Counted from the stretch's first letter, positions 32,644 to 41,935 are shown. The stretch is 64,000 nt of DNA from Streptomyces sp. AJS327 (GCF_013450295.1 NZ_SKBR01000001.1:190001-254000); one strand, 5' to 3'. A program made the numbers and translations. The notes: a model not told the origin generated them from the letters alone.

Positions 32644-34119
32644 ATGAAACAGATCCTTATCCGTTCCGGAAAGAGTCCCTTCCATGTGGCCACCCCGGAA
32701 CAGGTCATTCATCAGGACCTCATCGGCACGAACTCCGGGAACCTGCTGTTCAGTGACGCCGCGCACAAGCTGCTGCTCACCAAGAACACCGAGGTGTCGT
32801 CCAACGGAATCCGCACGAATTCCTCGGCCGCCCGGGCCGCCGAGATCAACGAGCAGTACGACGTCTTCGTCATCCCGCTCGCCAACGCGTTCCGCCCCAG
32901 TTTTCGGGACGCGCTCGACCGGCTGACGAAACTCATCGAGCAGCTGACCATCCCGGTGGTGGTCCTCGGCGTCGGAGCGCAGGCGGGGACCGACTTCGAC
33001 ACCGAGGCCATCAGCTCGCTGCGGCCCTCCGTCAAGCGGTTCGCCAGGGCCGTCCTCGACCGGTCGCCCAGCATCGGGGTGCGCGGCGAGATGACCGCCG
33101 AGTACCTCAGGGACCTGGGCTTCCGCGACGTCGACGTCATCGGCTGCCCCTCGATGTTCCTGTACGGCGACACCTTCCCCGCGCTCGACACGAGAAAGAA
33201 GCTGACCACCGACTCGCGCCTCGCCATCAACATCTCGCGCGGCGCGAACCGGGTCGGGGAGATCGCCGCCATCGCGCGCAACGCCTACCGGCGCTATCCG
33301 AACATCACCTACTACGCGCAGAACCTCGTGGACGCCGAACTCCTCTTCTGGGGGGACACCTCGGCCGCCGCCGGACTCCGGAAGGTGATGCCGACGGCCG
33401 TCTCCCACGAACTCCTCCGGGACGGCCGTACCCGCGTCCCGATGGACTCCGCGCCCTGGCTCGCGGAGCTGCGCGACCACGAGTTCTCCTTCGGCACCCG
33501 GATCCACGGGAACATCGCCGCGCTGCTGGCGGGCACCCCCAGCGTGGTGCTCTGCCACGACTCACGGACCCTCGAACTCTGCCGCTACTTCGAGATCCCG
33601 TACCAGATGCTCGCCGAACTCCCGCCGGACGTGGACCCGGCCGAGCTGTACGAGAAGGCGGACTTCTCCGGTCTCGCCGCCGGGCACCAGGAGCGCTTCG
33701 AGCGGCTCGTCACCTTCCTGGACAAGCACGGGCTGGAGAACACCTTCACCCACGGCGACCAGGGCGCGGAGTTCGACGCCCGGGTCGCCGCGCTCAAGTA
33801 CCCCGAGCCGCTCCAGCTCTGGGACGGCTCGGACGACGGCTCGCTCGGCTACCGGATCAGCTGGCTGCGCGAGCAGGCCCGGCGCGGGCAGCAGGGCGTG
33901 GAGCGCGAACTGGAGACGGCGTCGAAGAGCATCTCCGCGCTCCAGACCCGCAACGACGAGCTGGAGATGCTCAGCACCGCGCTGCTGCGCCGCGCCGCGT
34001 CGGCCGAGAAGCGGCTGGACGCGCTGGAGCGGCGGGACCGCCCGGTCCGGAAGACCGCCCTCCGCACCGCCTCCGCCGTACGAGGGAGGCTGCGCCGGGT
34101 CGTCGGCCGGGGGCGCTGA
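32644..34119 (+). CDS. polysaccharide pyruvyl transferase family protein with coiled-coil tail
   Basis: The 491-residue protein matches the polysaccharide pyruvyl transferase family (CsaB/GumL-like GT-B fold): GVGAQAGTDF, IGVRGEMTAEYLRDLGF, VDVIGCPSMFLYG and the hallmark FGTRIHGNIAALLAGTPSV. The family moves a pyruvyl group from phosphoenolpyruvate to a sugar, making a ketal. Residues about 405-470 (with ELETASKSISALQTRNDELE) look like a coiled coil, followed by a basic tail. ATG 32644 has GGAG ten bases upstream; GTG 32638 is the alternative. It lies between the acyltransferase and the minus-strand wall-polymer genes and probably belongs to that pathway. Confidence 0.87.
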   Translation: MKQILIRSGKSPFHVATPEQVIHQDLIGTNSGNLLFSDAAHKLLLTKNTEVSSNGIRTNSSAARAAEINEQYDVFVIPLANAFRPSFRDALDRLTKLIEQLTIPVVVLGVGAQAGTDFDTEAISSLRPSVKRFARAVLDRSPSIGVRGEMTAEYLRDLGFRDVDVIGCPSMFLYGDTFPALDTRKKLTTDSRLAINISRGANRVGEIAAIARNAYRRYPNITYYAQNLVDAELLFWGDTSAAAGLRKVMPTAVSHELLRDGRTRVPMDSAPWLAELRDHEFSFGTRIHGNIAALLAGTPSVVLCHDSRTLELCRYFEIPYQMLAELPPDVDPAELYEKADFSGLAAGHQERFERLVTFLDKHGLENTFTHGDQGAEFDARVAALKYPEPLQLWDGSDDGSLGYRISWLREQARRGQQGVERELETASKSISALQTRNDELEMLSTALLRRAASAEKRLDALERRDRPVRKTALRTASAVRGRLRRVVGRGR

Positions 34120-34271
34120 TCGCGGCGGGGCGAATCGGCCCCCGCACACCGGCGGGTTGACGGCCGGGACGGCGGCGGCGGGCGCGTCCCCCCTCCGCGC
34201 CGCCCGGCACCCGCGGTACCCACCGCCCTCAACGCCGCACCCCGGTGGCGCTCACGGCGGCGGTCCCCGCC

Positions 34272-37004
34272 TCACCGCTCGCGGCGGGCGGCGAACCGGC
34301 GTCGCAGCCGTCCGCGCAGGACGCGCAGCGAACGTTCCGCCTCCCGCCGCCGCTCCGGAAGGGAGCGCGGACGGGGAGAGCCGGGCGGAAGGTCCACCAC
34401 GTTCAGCGCGAGGTCGTTCCGCCGGGAGTGGAAGAGCCGCACCCGCACCCGGGGGCGGGCGCCGGGGCGCAGCGACAGCCGGAGCGGCCCGCGCGGACCG
34501 GCCGCGCTCCGCGGCAGCACGATCCGCGGATAGTCGTCGACGGTCTTGCGGTCGACGATGTCGTCCAGGAACCGGCCGACGCGAACCGGTTCCGCGTCCG
34601 GCGCGTACATCAGCCAGACGTCCCAGACGTCGTGGCGTTCCCGCTGGTGCAGCACCGGGGCGGCGGCGGAGACGGTGCAGCGGAAGGTGCTGGCGCCCCG
34701 GCGCTCCCCGGTGAAGGCCAGCTGCCGCGCCGGATCGGACCGGCAACTCAGCAGCAGCGCGGGGGAGTCGGCGAGCGTGGCGGGCCCCAGCAGCGTCCCG
34801 GTGACGGTGAACCCGCGCCGGTCCACCCGTACGTCGAACACCTCCGCGTGCACGGCCCTGGCCCAGGCGCGGAGCGTGAGACGACCGTCGTCCTCGGCGC
34901 GGTGCGGCACCAGGTTGCGGACGGGCCCGGAGGCCACCGCGCGGGCGTGCGCCTCCAGGGCGCCCCGCTGGTCGACCGTCCCGGCCAGCACCGGCGTCTT
35001 CCGCGCCCCGGGCGTCACCAGGAAGACGTCCCAGACGCCCTCGGCGAGGACCCGGTCGCCGGGGATGGTCGCGCGCCCCGCCGTGTCCAGCGGGAAGGTG
35101 TGCCGGTGCGACCTGTCCCCGGCCCGGCGGGTGCGGCCGGTGCTGCCGCGTCCGCGCCGGACGAGCAGCAGCTTCCCGGTGGGCGCCGAACGGCCCGCCC
35201 GGCGGCCGGAGTTGGTCGCCCCGGGGGCGTGGGGGCCGTCGCGGACGGTGGTGCGGTCGGTGCTTTCCAGCCCGCCGGGGAGGTGCGGACGCTCCGCGTC
35301 CTCGGGGCCGGTGGGCCGCAGCTGGAGGGTCAGTCCGCCGTCGGGGTGCGCCTCGCAGTCAGCGGTGGGGGCGACCAGGGGAGGGGAGGCGCCCACCACC
35401 CGCTCGTGCGCCCCCGGCTCGACGGGGGCCGGATCCTCCGGGGCGAGGGACACCCCGGGTGCGTCCTCCAGCGCGGTGGAGGACCCCGCTGACCCCACCG
35501 AGCCCGCCGGGCCGGGTGAGCCGGGCGGATCCGTCACGCTGGACGCGGCGGAGACACTGGACGCGGCGGAGACGGGGGGCGTGGCGGACGGCGCTGTGGC
35601 GCGCAGGGTGGAGGCGAACCCGGTGTGCTCGCTCACCCCGCCGGTGGGTGCCCCGGCCCCCCAGCCGTCCGCGCACACCTGGGCCCCGGCGCGCTCCGCG
35701 TGCTCGACGGTCGCCGTGTCCACCACGTGCTCGGTGGGCCCCGTACCCTCCGCGTGCCCCAGCTGCCCGGTGGCCCCGGCGGTCCCGGCGTCCTCCGTCG
35801 CCAGGGCCGCGGACAGCGGCTGCGGCGCGGCCACCCGGCCGGTCAGCGGGGCTACGGCGCCGGTGGCGCCCAGCTCGGCGAAGAACTCCTCGTACCGCCG
35901 GGCGACATGGGCCGGTTCGTAGCGGCGGGAGGCGTCCAGCGCCGCCGCGCCCATCCGCCGCCGCAGCGCCGGGTCGTCGATCAGGGTGAGCAGCGCCCCG
36001 GCGACCGCCCGGGCGTCGCCCACCGGGACCAGCAGCCCGTCCACCCCGTGCTGGATGATCTCGCGGGGCCCGTAGTCGCAGTCGGTGCTGACCACCGGCA
36101 GTCCGCAGCGCATCGCCTCCACCAGGGACATGCCGAAGGACTCGTGCCGTGAGGTGGACACCGCGATCGACGCCTTCGCCCACTCCGGTTCCAGCGGGGA
36201 GCGCGGGCCCATCAGCCGGACGTGGTTGTAGAGCCCCCGGCGCTCGACGCGGCGGCGCAGCCAGCCGCGCTGGTCACCGCCGCCGTAGATGCGCAGCCGC
36301 CAGTCCGGGCGGGCCGCGGCGACCCGGTCGAAGGCGGCGATCAGCACCTCGTACTGCTTGACCTCGGCGAGCCGCCCGGCGGCGACGACGGTGCGGCTGG
36401 AGCCGTCGGCGGGCCGGACGCCCGGGTCGGGAACACTGTTGGGGATGAACCGCACCCGGGCGGAGGAGGCGGGCAGCGCCGCCGTGTAGTCCGCCGCGTC
36501 CCGTTCGGAGACGGTCACGAAGCCGTCCAACCGGGCCAGGTGCTCGGCCAGTTGGGCGCGCAGCTCCGGGCTGTGGTTGCGGTAGGTCATGTTCTCCTGC
36601 CCGAGCCGGAGCGCGCTCGGGTCGGCGAACCGCGCCACGTAGCCGGTCAGTCCGGGGCGAGTGCCGATCACGACGTCCGCGTCGGAGACCGCGTAGTGCG
36701 CCCGCACCCGCTCGTCGGTCAGCTCGCTGTACTGCCGGTAGCGGGCCTCGGCGGGGCAGAAGTGGACGGACGGCCGCTGGTGCAGCGGGTGCCGCTTCTC
36801 GCAGCCGGACACGTGCGGGCGGGTGTCGATCAGCGGCACTAGCCGCACCCGGGGGTCGACGGGCAGGGCGCAGACGTCGCGGTGGCGGAAGACCGACACG
36901 ATCTCCACCTCGTGCCGCCGGGCGAGTTCGGCGGCGAGGTTCAGCGTGGTGCGGATGGTGCCGCCGACTCCGTAGACGGAGTGGATCAGGAAGGAGATCT
37001 TCAC
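34272..37004 (-). CDS. GT4 glycosyltransferase with long Ala/Thr linker and C-terminal beta-rich module
   Basis: The 910-residue paralogue of the protein at 28380 has the GT4 core at about 1-375 (VVAAGRLAEVKQYEVLIAAF and ESFGMSLVEAM), a disordered linker of about 170 residues rich in Ala, Thr, Gly, Pro and Ser, and a C-terminal module ending VWDVWLMYAPDAEPVRVGRF, LDDIVDRK. Start GTG 37004 has GAGGA only three bases upstream. It follows the polymerase gene by 15 bases, so it is the third gene of a minus-strand operon. It probably decorates the polymer made by the first two gene products. Its stop faces the pyruvyl transferase stop across 152 bases. Confidence 0.88.
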   Translation of the reverse strand: MKISFLIHSVYGVGGTIRTTLNLAAELARRHEVEIVSVFRHRDVCALPVDPRVRLVPLIDTRPHVSGCEKRHPLHQRPSVHFCPAEARYRQYSELTDERVRAHYAVSDADVVIGTRPGLTGYVARFADPSALRLGQENMTYRNHSPELRAQLAEHLARLDGFVTVSERDAADYTAALPASSARVRFIPNSVPDPGVRPADGSSRTVVAAGRLAEVKQYEVLIAAFDRVAAARPDWRLRIYGGGDQRGWLRRRVERRGLYNHVRLMGPRSPLEPEWAKASIAVSTSRHESFGMSLVEAMRCGLPVVSTDCDYGPREIIQHGVDGLLVPVGDARAVAGALLTLIDDPALRRRMGAAALDASRRYEPAHVARRYEEFFAELGATGAVAPLTGRVAAPQPLSAALATEDAGTAGATGQLGHAEGTGPTEHVVDTATVEHAERAGAQVCADGWGAGAPTGGVSEHTGFASTLRATAPSATPPVSAASSVSAASSVTDPPGSPGPAGSVGSAGSSTALEDAPGVSLAPEDPAPVEPGAHERVVGASPPLVAPTADCEAHPDGGLTLQLRPTGPEDAERPHLPGGLESTDRTTVRDGPHAPGATNSGRRAGRSAPTGKLLLVRRGRGSTGRTRRAGDRSHRHTFPLDTAGRATIPGDRVLAEGVWDVFLVTPGARKTPVLAGTVDQRGALEAHARAVASGPVRNLVPHRAEDDGRLTLRAWARAVHAEVFDVRVDRRGFTVTGTLLGPATLADSPALLLSCRSDPARQLAFTGERRGASTFRCTVSAAAPVLHQRERHDVWDVWLMYAPDAEPVRVGRFLDDIVDRKTVDDYPRIVLPRSAAGPRGPLRLSLRPGARPRVRVRLFHSRRNDLALNVVDLPPGSPRPRSLPERRREAERSLRVLRGRLRRRFAARRER

Positions 37005-37019
37005 GGTTCCTCACTTGCC

Positions 37020-39089
37020 TCAGAGGGTGGGGACCGAGGTCGGCTCGGGGCCGGGGGACGGCGGTCCCTCGCTGGTGCCGGGGGGCGGGGCCGGGGACAG
37101 GGCCTGGAGCGCCGTGTTGAACCGGGCCGACGCGGACGGGGTGTCGGGGCCGAGCAGGTAGTGCCGGAGACGGCGGCGCTCCTCGGTCAGCGGGTCGTCC
37201 TCGGGCGAACGGACGCCCCGGACCACGGCGTTCAGCTCGTGCGCGTCACGGGAGAGGATGAACGCGGCGGAGGCCGCGGTGTAGCGCCGCCGGAACTCCC
37301 GCTCGCCCACCCCCTCCACGTCGGTGATCGCGTACGGCTTCTCGCTGGCCACGAAGTCCGAGACCACGCTGGAGATGTCCGAGACGAGCAGGTCGCAGGC
37401 GTTGAAGCAGGAGTAGAGGTGCGGTCCGCGGGCCGTGATGTGCTGGTGGCGCCACGGTTCGCGGCTGCGCCAGAACAGCTCGTCCCGGGAGCGGCGCAGC
37501 TCGTCCCGCTGGGCGGCCTCCGCGGGGGTGAGCAGGGCGTCGCGGGAGCGCTCCGCGTCGTCGACGCCCCTGCGCGGGCGCGGGTCCAGCGCGGCCAGCT
37601 CCTTCTCGACCCGCGCGAGGTCGGCCCTGGCGCTCTCCCGCAGGGCCGCGTCGTCCCCGGCGGCGAGGGCGAACCCCGGGACGGTGGCGGCGCGTTCGGC
37701 GTTCGCCTCCTCCAGCATGGCGACGATCGCCCGGTGCGCGGCGCGGGCCTCGGGGGCGCGGATGCCGGTGTACGGGTGCGGTTTGTACAGCACCCGTACG
37801 GGGGCTTCCAGTGAGAGCAGCAGTCTGACGATGGCCTCGCCGGACTCGATGAGCGAGGTGTTGCCCGGTTCGGTGGTCCAGCCCTCCCAGGTCGGGGCGT
37901 AGAGCACGGTGAACGGGGCGCCGTTGGTGGCCTTCACGGTGTCCCCGCCGCCCCGCCGCACCGCGTCCAGCTGCGGCCGCCCGACCTCGACGATGGCGCT
38001 GTCCCGCACCCCCACCCCGGCGCTCGACCAGCGGTCGCGTCCAGCGCGTCCCGCCGTCCACACCTCGTCGTACACCTTGGCGTACGGGTTGACGGAGGCG
38101 ACCTTGTCGCTGTCGCCGTGCCCGATGAAGACGTGCCGGACCCGGGGGAGCCGCAGCAGGTGGATGTTGGGGCCGACGTTCGCCGGGTACAGCGCGACCC
38201 GTACGGAGGAGAAGTCGCGGTTCATCACGTCGGTGGCGGCCGGGAGGCAGACCACCGGGAGCGCCGTGGGCTCCAGGGCGTCCAGGATGTGGCGTTCGCG
38301 GAGCACCACCAGCGGCCGCCCGTCAACCGTCGCCATCGTCCGCAGCCACATGTTGACCTGGTACGCCGAGCCCCGGGTGCCGGAGAAGTACAGCACCACG
38401 GTGGGCTGGTACTCGCGCAGCCAGGCGTCGAGGTGCGCCAGTACCCGACCCCTGCCGGGCGCGCCGCGGACGCGGAGGGCGAGCCGGGCCAGCAGCGCCG
38501 CGTACAGCAGGCAGAGCCCCAGCGTCGCGGCGCAGCCCAGGTAGGCGTGGCGCGGGTCGCCGGTGTGGGCGGTGGCCAGCAGCCCGGCCGTCGCGCAGAG
38601 GTCCAGGTGCATGGACTTCTCGAACGCCCGGGAGGTGAGCAGCCGGGACGGCGCGGGCCGCAGCCGCAGCGCGCTCAGGTCGATGTTGCGGCTGGCCATG
38701 GGTAGCCGACGGGACCGCCGGACGAGCGAGAGCAGCACGCTCTGCGGCACCTGGAGGACGTAGAACGCGGCGAGGGTGGCGACCGCCACGGTCAGCACCC
38801 GGGTCTCCACCGGCAGCCGCACCAGCAGCAGGAGGAGCAGCAGCTGGCGCAGCACGAAGCGGACGGTCAGCGGGAAGCGGGTACTGCGCAGCAGCCGGTC
38901 GAGGCGGCTGGGCTCGCGGCCGAGCCGCTCGTCCGCGAGGTAGGTGGCGACCAGGGCCACCGCGAACAGCAGCGGGTGGCCGCGCACGGCGGCGAGGACG
39001 AGCAGGGGCCAGCCCAGCAGGGCGGCGAGCGTGGGGGCGGGCCGCTCGGCGAGGAGGCGGAGCGGCACGTTCGATTCCCGTCGGGTCAT
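37020..39089 (-). CDS. membrane-embedded CDP-glycerol glycerophosphotransferase-like polymerase
   Basis: The 689-residue protein has several hydrophobic segments at about 12-230 (for example LRQLLLLLLLVRLPVETRVL and YLGCAATLGLCLLYAALLA). A Glyphos_transf (TagF/TarL-like) catalytic domain follows at about 240-650: FIGHGDSDKVA, VLYAPTWEGW, YKPHPYTG and DLLVSDISSVVSDF are family marks. A charged helical insert (about 475-560) interrupts the domain. The family moves polyol phosphate from a CDP-polyol onto a growing teichoic acid chain. ATG 39089 overlaps the previous stop by one base (TGATG), so the donor synthase and polymerase are translationally coupled. Whether it uses CDP-glycerol or CDP-ribitol cannot be told from sequence. 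Confidence 0.87.
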   Translation of the reverse strand: MTRRESNVPLRLLAERPAPTLAALLGWPLLVLAAVRGHPLLFAVALVATYLADERLGREPSRLDRLLRSTRFPLTVRFVLRQLLLLLLLVRLPVETRVLTVAVATLAAFYVLQVPQSVLLSLVRRSRRLPMASRNIDLSALRLRPAPSRLLTSRAFEKSMHLDLCATAGLLATAHTGDPRHAYLGCAATLGLCLLYAALLARLALRVRGAPGRGRVLAHLDAWLREYQPTVVLYFSGTRGSAYQVNMWLRTMATVDGRPLVVLRERHILDALEPTALPVVCLPAATDVMNRDFSSVRVALYPANVGPNIHLLRLPRVRHVFIGHGDSDKVASVNPYAKVYDEVWTAGRAGRDRWSSAGVGVRDSAIVEVGRPQLDAVRRGGGDTVKATNGAPFTVLYAPTWEGWTTEPGNTSLIESGEAIVRLLLSLEAPVRVLYKPHPYTGIRAPEARAAHRAIVAMLEEANAERAATVPGFALAAGDDAALRESARADLARVEKELAALDPRPRRGVDDAERSRDALLTPAEAAQRDELRRSRDELFWRSREPWRHQHITARGPHLYSCFNACDLLVSDISSVVSDFVASEKPYAITDVEGVGEREFRRRYTAASAAFILSRDAHELNAVVRGVRSPEDDPLTEERRRLRHYLLGPDTPSASARFNTALQALSPAPPPGTSEGPPSPGPEPTSVPTL

Positions 39090-40525
39090 CAGGTGCTCTC
39101 CATCGGGTCGTCGAGTCGTACATCGATGACGTGTCCGGTGAGGCCGGACAGCAGGACGTCGAGGGAGGTTCTGGCGACCGTCTGCGAGGTGAGCAGCGTG
39201 CCCTCGGGCTCCTCGCCGAAGGCCCGCACGCGCATCGGGGTGCGGGTGCGCTCGGGGTTGACGCAGTTGGTGCGGATGCCGTCGTCGGCCCACTCGTCGG
39301 AGAGCGCCTGGACGAGGTTGACCATCGCGGCCTTGGAGGACGAGTAGAGGCTGTAGTCCGCCCGGCCCCGGGTGTAGCTGCTGGAGGTGAAGAGCAGCAT
39401 GTGGCCGTGGGTCTCGGCGAGGTAGGGGTGGGCGGCCCTGGCGATCCGCACCGGCCCGAGGTAGTTGACCTCCAGCGACTCCCGGAGCCCGGTGTCGTCG
39501 AACTCGGTGAGCCGCCCGATCCGCAGGACGGCGGCGGTGTTCACCACGTAGTCGACGCGGCCGGTGCGGGCGTGCGCGTCGGCGAGCGCGGCGCTGATGT
39601 GCTCCGGGTTCTCCACGTGGGTGCCGGTGGTGGAGCGGCCGTGTGGGAAGACCCGGGCCCCGTAGCGCTCGGCCAGTTCGGCGAGGTCCGCGCCGATCCC
39701 GTAGGAGCCGCCGAAGACGACCATGGTCTTGTCGGCGAGCAGCTTCCGGTAGACGGTCTCGTCGGCGCGTGGCGGCACGGTGTTCGAGGAGAGCTGGAAG
39801 AGCCGGTCCGCGAGGTGGATGTCGACGGGCTCGGTGATCTTCATGTTGTGCTCGTCGCCCGTGACCACGTGCACCGGTACGTCGGGCAGGTAGCTGAGCA
39901 CCACCGAGCAGTCGTCGGTGGAGTGGAACGTGGGGTCGGCGGCGGCCAGCTCGTAGGCGCGGCGCAGGGTGGAGAGCCGGAACGCCTGCGGGGTCTGGCC
40001 GCGCCGCAGCCGGGTCCGGTCCGGGACGTCGGTGATGAACTCGCCGTCGGAGCCGTGGGTGCGGGTGACGATGATGGTGTCCGCGGAGGGGATCGCCACG
40101 TCCACCGCCTGGTAGGTCTCCAGGGCCGTCAGGCAGTCCTCGATGACGCGCTGGGACAGCAGGGGGCGCACCGCGTCGTGCAGCAGCACGTTCTGGTCGC
40201 CGCCGTCCGGGAGCCGCGCGGCGAGCGCCTCGGTGGCGCGTTCGGTGGTGGCGCTGCGGGTGGCTCCGCCCTCCAGGACGTGGGTCACCTTGGTGAACCC
40301 GCCCTTGGCCACGATCCGCGCGGCCTCCTCCTGGTAACCGGGGGTGATCATCACGATGATGTCGTCCACGCCGGGGGCCAGCTCGAACGCGGTCAGGGTG
40401 TGTTCGAGGATCGTCTTTCCCGCGATCTTGACGAGCTGCTTTGGCGTGGCGAGCCCGACACGCTGCCCTGTGCCCGCCGCCAGTACGACGGCGGTGGTGT
40501 GCGGCGGGGTCCCGGTGGCGGTCAT
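39089..40525 (-). CDS. bifunctional cytidylyltransferase / short-chain dehydrogenase, predicted CDP-ribitol synthase
   Basis: The 478-residue fusion has an N-terminal half (about 8-235) that is an IspD/TarI-type cytidylyltransferase: VVLAAGTGQRVGLATPKQ binds CTP and LLHDAVRPLL is the family's metal/ribose motif. The C-terminal half (about 245-475) is a short-chain dehydrogenase with FGGSYGIGADLA for the cofactor and a catalytic Ser plus YSSSK. The same fusion order is known in Haemophilus Bcs1/Acs1, which reduces ribulose-5-phosphate and makes CDP-ribitol. ATG 40525 follows GGAAGGGAG. It is the first gene of a three-gene operon with the polymerase and a GT4 transferase. Confidence 0.88.
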   Translation of the reverse strand: MTATGTPPHTTAVVLAAGTGQRVGLATPKQLVKIAGKTILEHTLTAFELAPGVDDIIVMITPGYQEEAARIVAKGGFTKVTHVLEGGATRSATTERATEALAARLPDGGDQNVLLHDAVRPLLSQRVIEDCLTALETYQAVDVAIPSADTIIVTRTHGSDGEFITDVPDRTRLRRGQTPQAFRLSTLRRAYELAAADPTFHSTDDCSVVLSYLPDVPVHVVTGDEHNMKITEPVDIHLADRLFQLSSNTVPPRADETVYRKLLADKTMVVFGGSYGIGADLAELAERYGARVFPHGRSTTGTHVENPEHISAALADAHARTGRVDYVVNTAAVLRIGRLTEFDDTGLRESLEVNYLGPVRIARAAHPYLAETHGHMLLFTSSSYTRGRADYSLYSSSKAAMVNLVQALSDEWADDGIRTNCVNPERTRTPMRVRAFGEEPEGTLLTSQTVARTSLDVLLSGLTGHVIDVRLDDPMEST

Positions 40526-40879
40526 GGTGGCCGACTCCCTTCCTGGGGGCGGTGCGGTCGGTGACCGACCGCGCGGGGCGGCCCGGGCACCCGGGGTGGC
40601 GTGTGCCGTCCCGGTGAGTCGCTCCGCGGCTCCACAGTTCTCCGTTCATATGAATTACTGGCTGCGGTGCTCGCTATGAGGGACCGCGCGGAATCTCACC
40701 CGTATGACTCGCCGACCGGCCCCGGAGCGCGGTGGGCACCGGTCGTTCACGGGCGGCTCCCCGACCCCCGCTTCCCCCTTCTGACCAGGCGTGACGAGCC
40801 TCCGCTGGTCTTCACCGGGCGCCGGTGGCCGGGCCCGCGGCCCCCTCGGGCGGTGCGCTTCCGGACGGCGGACCGGCCC

Positions 40880-40936
40880 CTGGACCGGACGGCGGACGGG
40901 GTGGCGGACCGGTCTCTGGACCGGACGGCGGACGGG
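40880..40936. repeat. 21-bp direct repeat, 36-base period
   Basis: Two identical 21-base copies begin CTGGACCGGACGGCGG, at 40880-40900 and 40916-40936. Confidence 0.85.
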
Positions 40937-41082
40937 ACGACGGACGGCTCCTCCCGGCCCGTCCCCGGCGTACGCGGGGCGCGGCTGCGGCCACCGGAGG
41001 GAAGCGGGACGGCCGACGCGTAGTACCGGTGGGTACCGGGGACTGCACCGGGGTGCCGGACGGAGCGGGACCGCACGTCCCG

Positions 41083-41154
41083 CTGGATCCCCGTCCGCTG
41101 GATCCCCGTCCGTCGGATCCCCGTCCCGCTGGAACCCCGTCCCCTGGAACGCCG
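41083..41154. repeat. imperfect 15-bp tandem repeat, about 4.7 copies
   Basis: CTGGATCCCCGTCCG occurs twice exactly (41083-41112), then as TCGGATCCCCGTCCCG, CTGGAACCCCGTCCC and a partial CTGGAACGCCG. The array ends about 45 bases before the ribosome binding site of the pyruvyl transferase gene at 41198, so it lies in that gene's leader or promoter. Confidence 0.9.
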
Positions 41155-41197
41155 CACCGTGTGCCGTGCCGGCGCCCGCCGTGAATGCCGAGGAGCC

Positions 41198-41935
41198 ATG
41201 CCGAACGACAGCGAACTGGCCACGCACTGGTTCCGGTCGAAGAAGACCGGAAAGCCCAACTTCGGCGACGAGTTGGGACCGGAGATCCTTCAGCGGCTGG
41301 GCTACCGCGTGCGGCGGGCCCCGCTGGGCTCCGCCGACATCATCACCGTGGGCTCGATCCTCGGCTCGGCGCTCCGTCGCAAGCCGCACGGCCTCGTCGT
41401 CTGGGGCTCGGGGCTGCTGCGGATCCCGCACGACGCCCGGCACCGCTTCCGGATCTGCGCGCTGCGCGGCCGGATCACCGCGCGGACGCTCGGCGCGGAC
41501 GTGCCGCTGGGCGATCCGGGACTCCTGGTCTCCCGGCTGTGGAAGCGGCCCCCGGTCCGGTACCGGCTCGGGGTGGTGCCGCACTACGTGGACCGGCGCA
41601 CCTTCGCCTGGGCGGACCGGGTCATCGACGTCACCCGGCCGGTCAGCGAGGTCATCGAGGAGATCGGCTCCTGCGCGGCGATCGCCACCTCCTCGCTGCA
41701 CGGCCTCATCACCGCCCAGTCCTGGGGTATTCCGGCCGTACGGCTGCCGAACGACCTGGTGGTCGGGGGCGACCTGAAGTGGATCGACCACGTCTCGGCG
41801 CTGGACCGGCCCGTCGAGCAGGTGCAGGAGGACCTGCTCGACGCCCTGACCGCCGGACTGAGCAGCGCCGACCTGCCCCGCTCCGGGACCCCGGAGCCGG
41901 AGCCGGAGGCGGACGACCCCTACGTGCTGTGGTGA
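41198..41935 (+). CDS. polysaccharide pyruvyl transferase family protein (short form)
   Basis: The 245-residue protein has the core of the polysaccharide pyruvyl transferase fold: KKTGKPNFGDELGPEILQR near the start, VVWGSGLL, LGVVPHYVD and the family hallmark CAAIATSSLHGLITAQSWG. It lacks the coiled-coil tail of the protein at 32644. ATG 41198 follows GAGGAG closely. The acidic C-terminal tail (EPEPEPEADD region) is disordered. It is followed after about 100 bases by the GT2 gene in the same direction. It probably adds a pyruvyl ketal to a sugar of the wall polymer; an acceptor cannot be named. Confidence 0.87.
   Translation: MPNDSELATHWFRSKKTGKPNFGDELGPEILQRLGYRVRRAPLGSADIITVGSILGSALRRKPHGLVVWGSGLLRIPHDARHRFRICALRGRITARTLGADVPLGDPGLLVSRLWKRPPVRYRLGVVPHYVDRRTFAWADRVIDVTRPVSEVIEEIGSCAAIATSSLHGLITAQSWGIPAVRLPNDLVVGGDLKWIDHVSALDRPVEQVQEDLLDALTAGLSSADLPRSGTPEPEPEADDPYVLW

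Larger units (their letters stand above)
40526..41197. other. divergent intergenic region with two repeat sets
   Basis: About 670 bases lie between divergent wall-polymer genes. Near the minus-strand gene is an AT-rich patch with the perfect 10-bp palindrome TTCATATGAA (40646-40655). Further on are a 21-bp direct repeat (40880-40936) and a 15-bp tandem repeat (41083-41154). A frame from ATG 40676 to 41023 is open with good GC3 but has no ribosome binding site and is largely repeat; I do not call it a gene. Confidence 0.5.

Noticed and set aside
40676..41023. A 115-codon plus-strand frame with high GC3 between the divergent wall-polymer genes
   Set aside because: No ribosome binding site is present, and half of it is a 36-base period repeat giving DRxLDRTADG units; it is not convincing as a gene.
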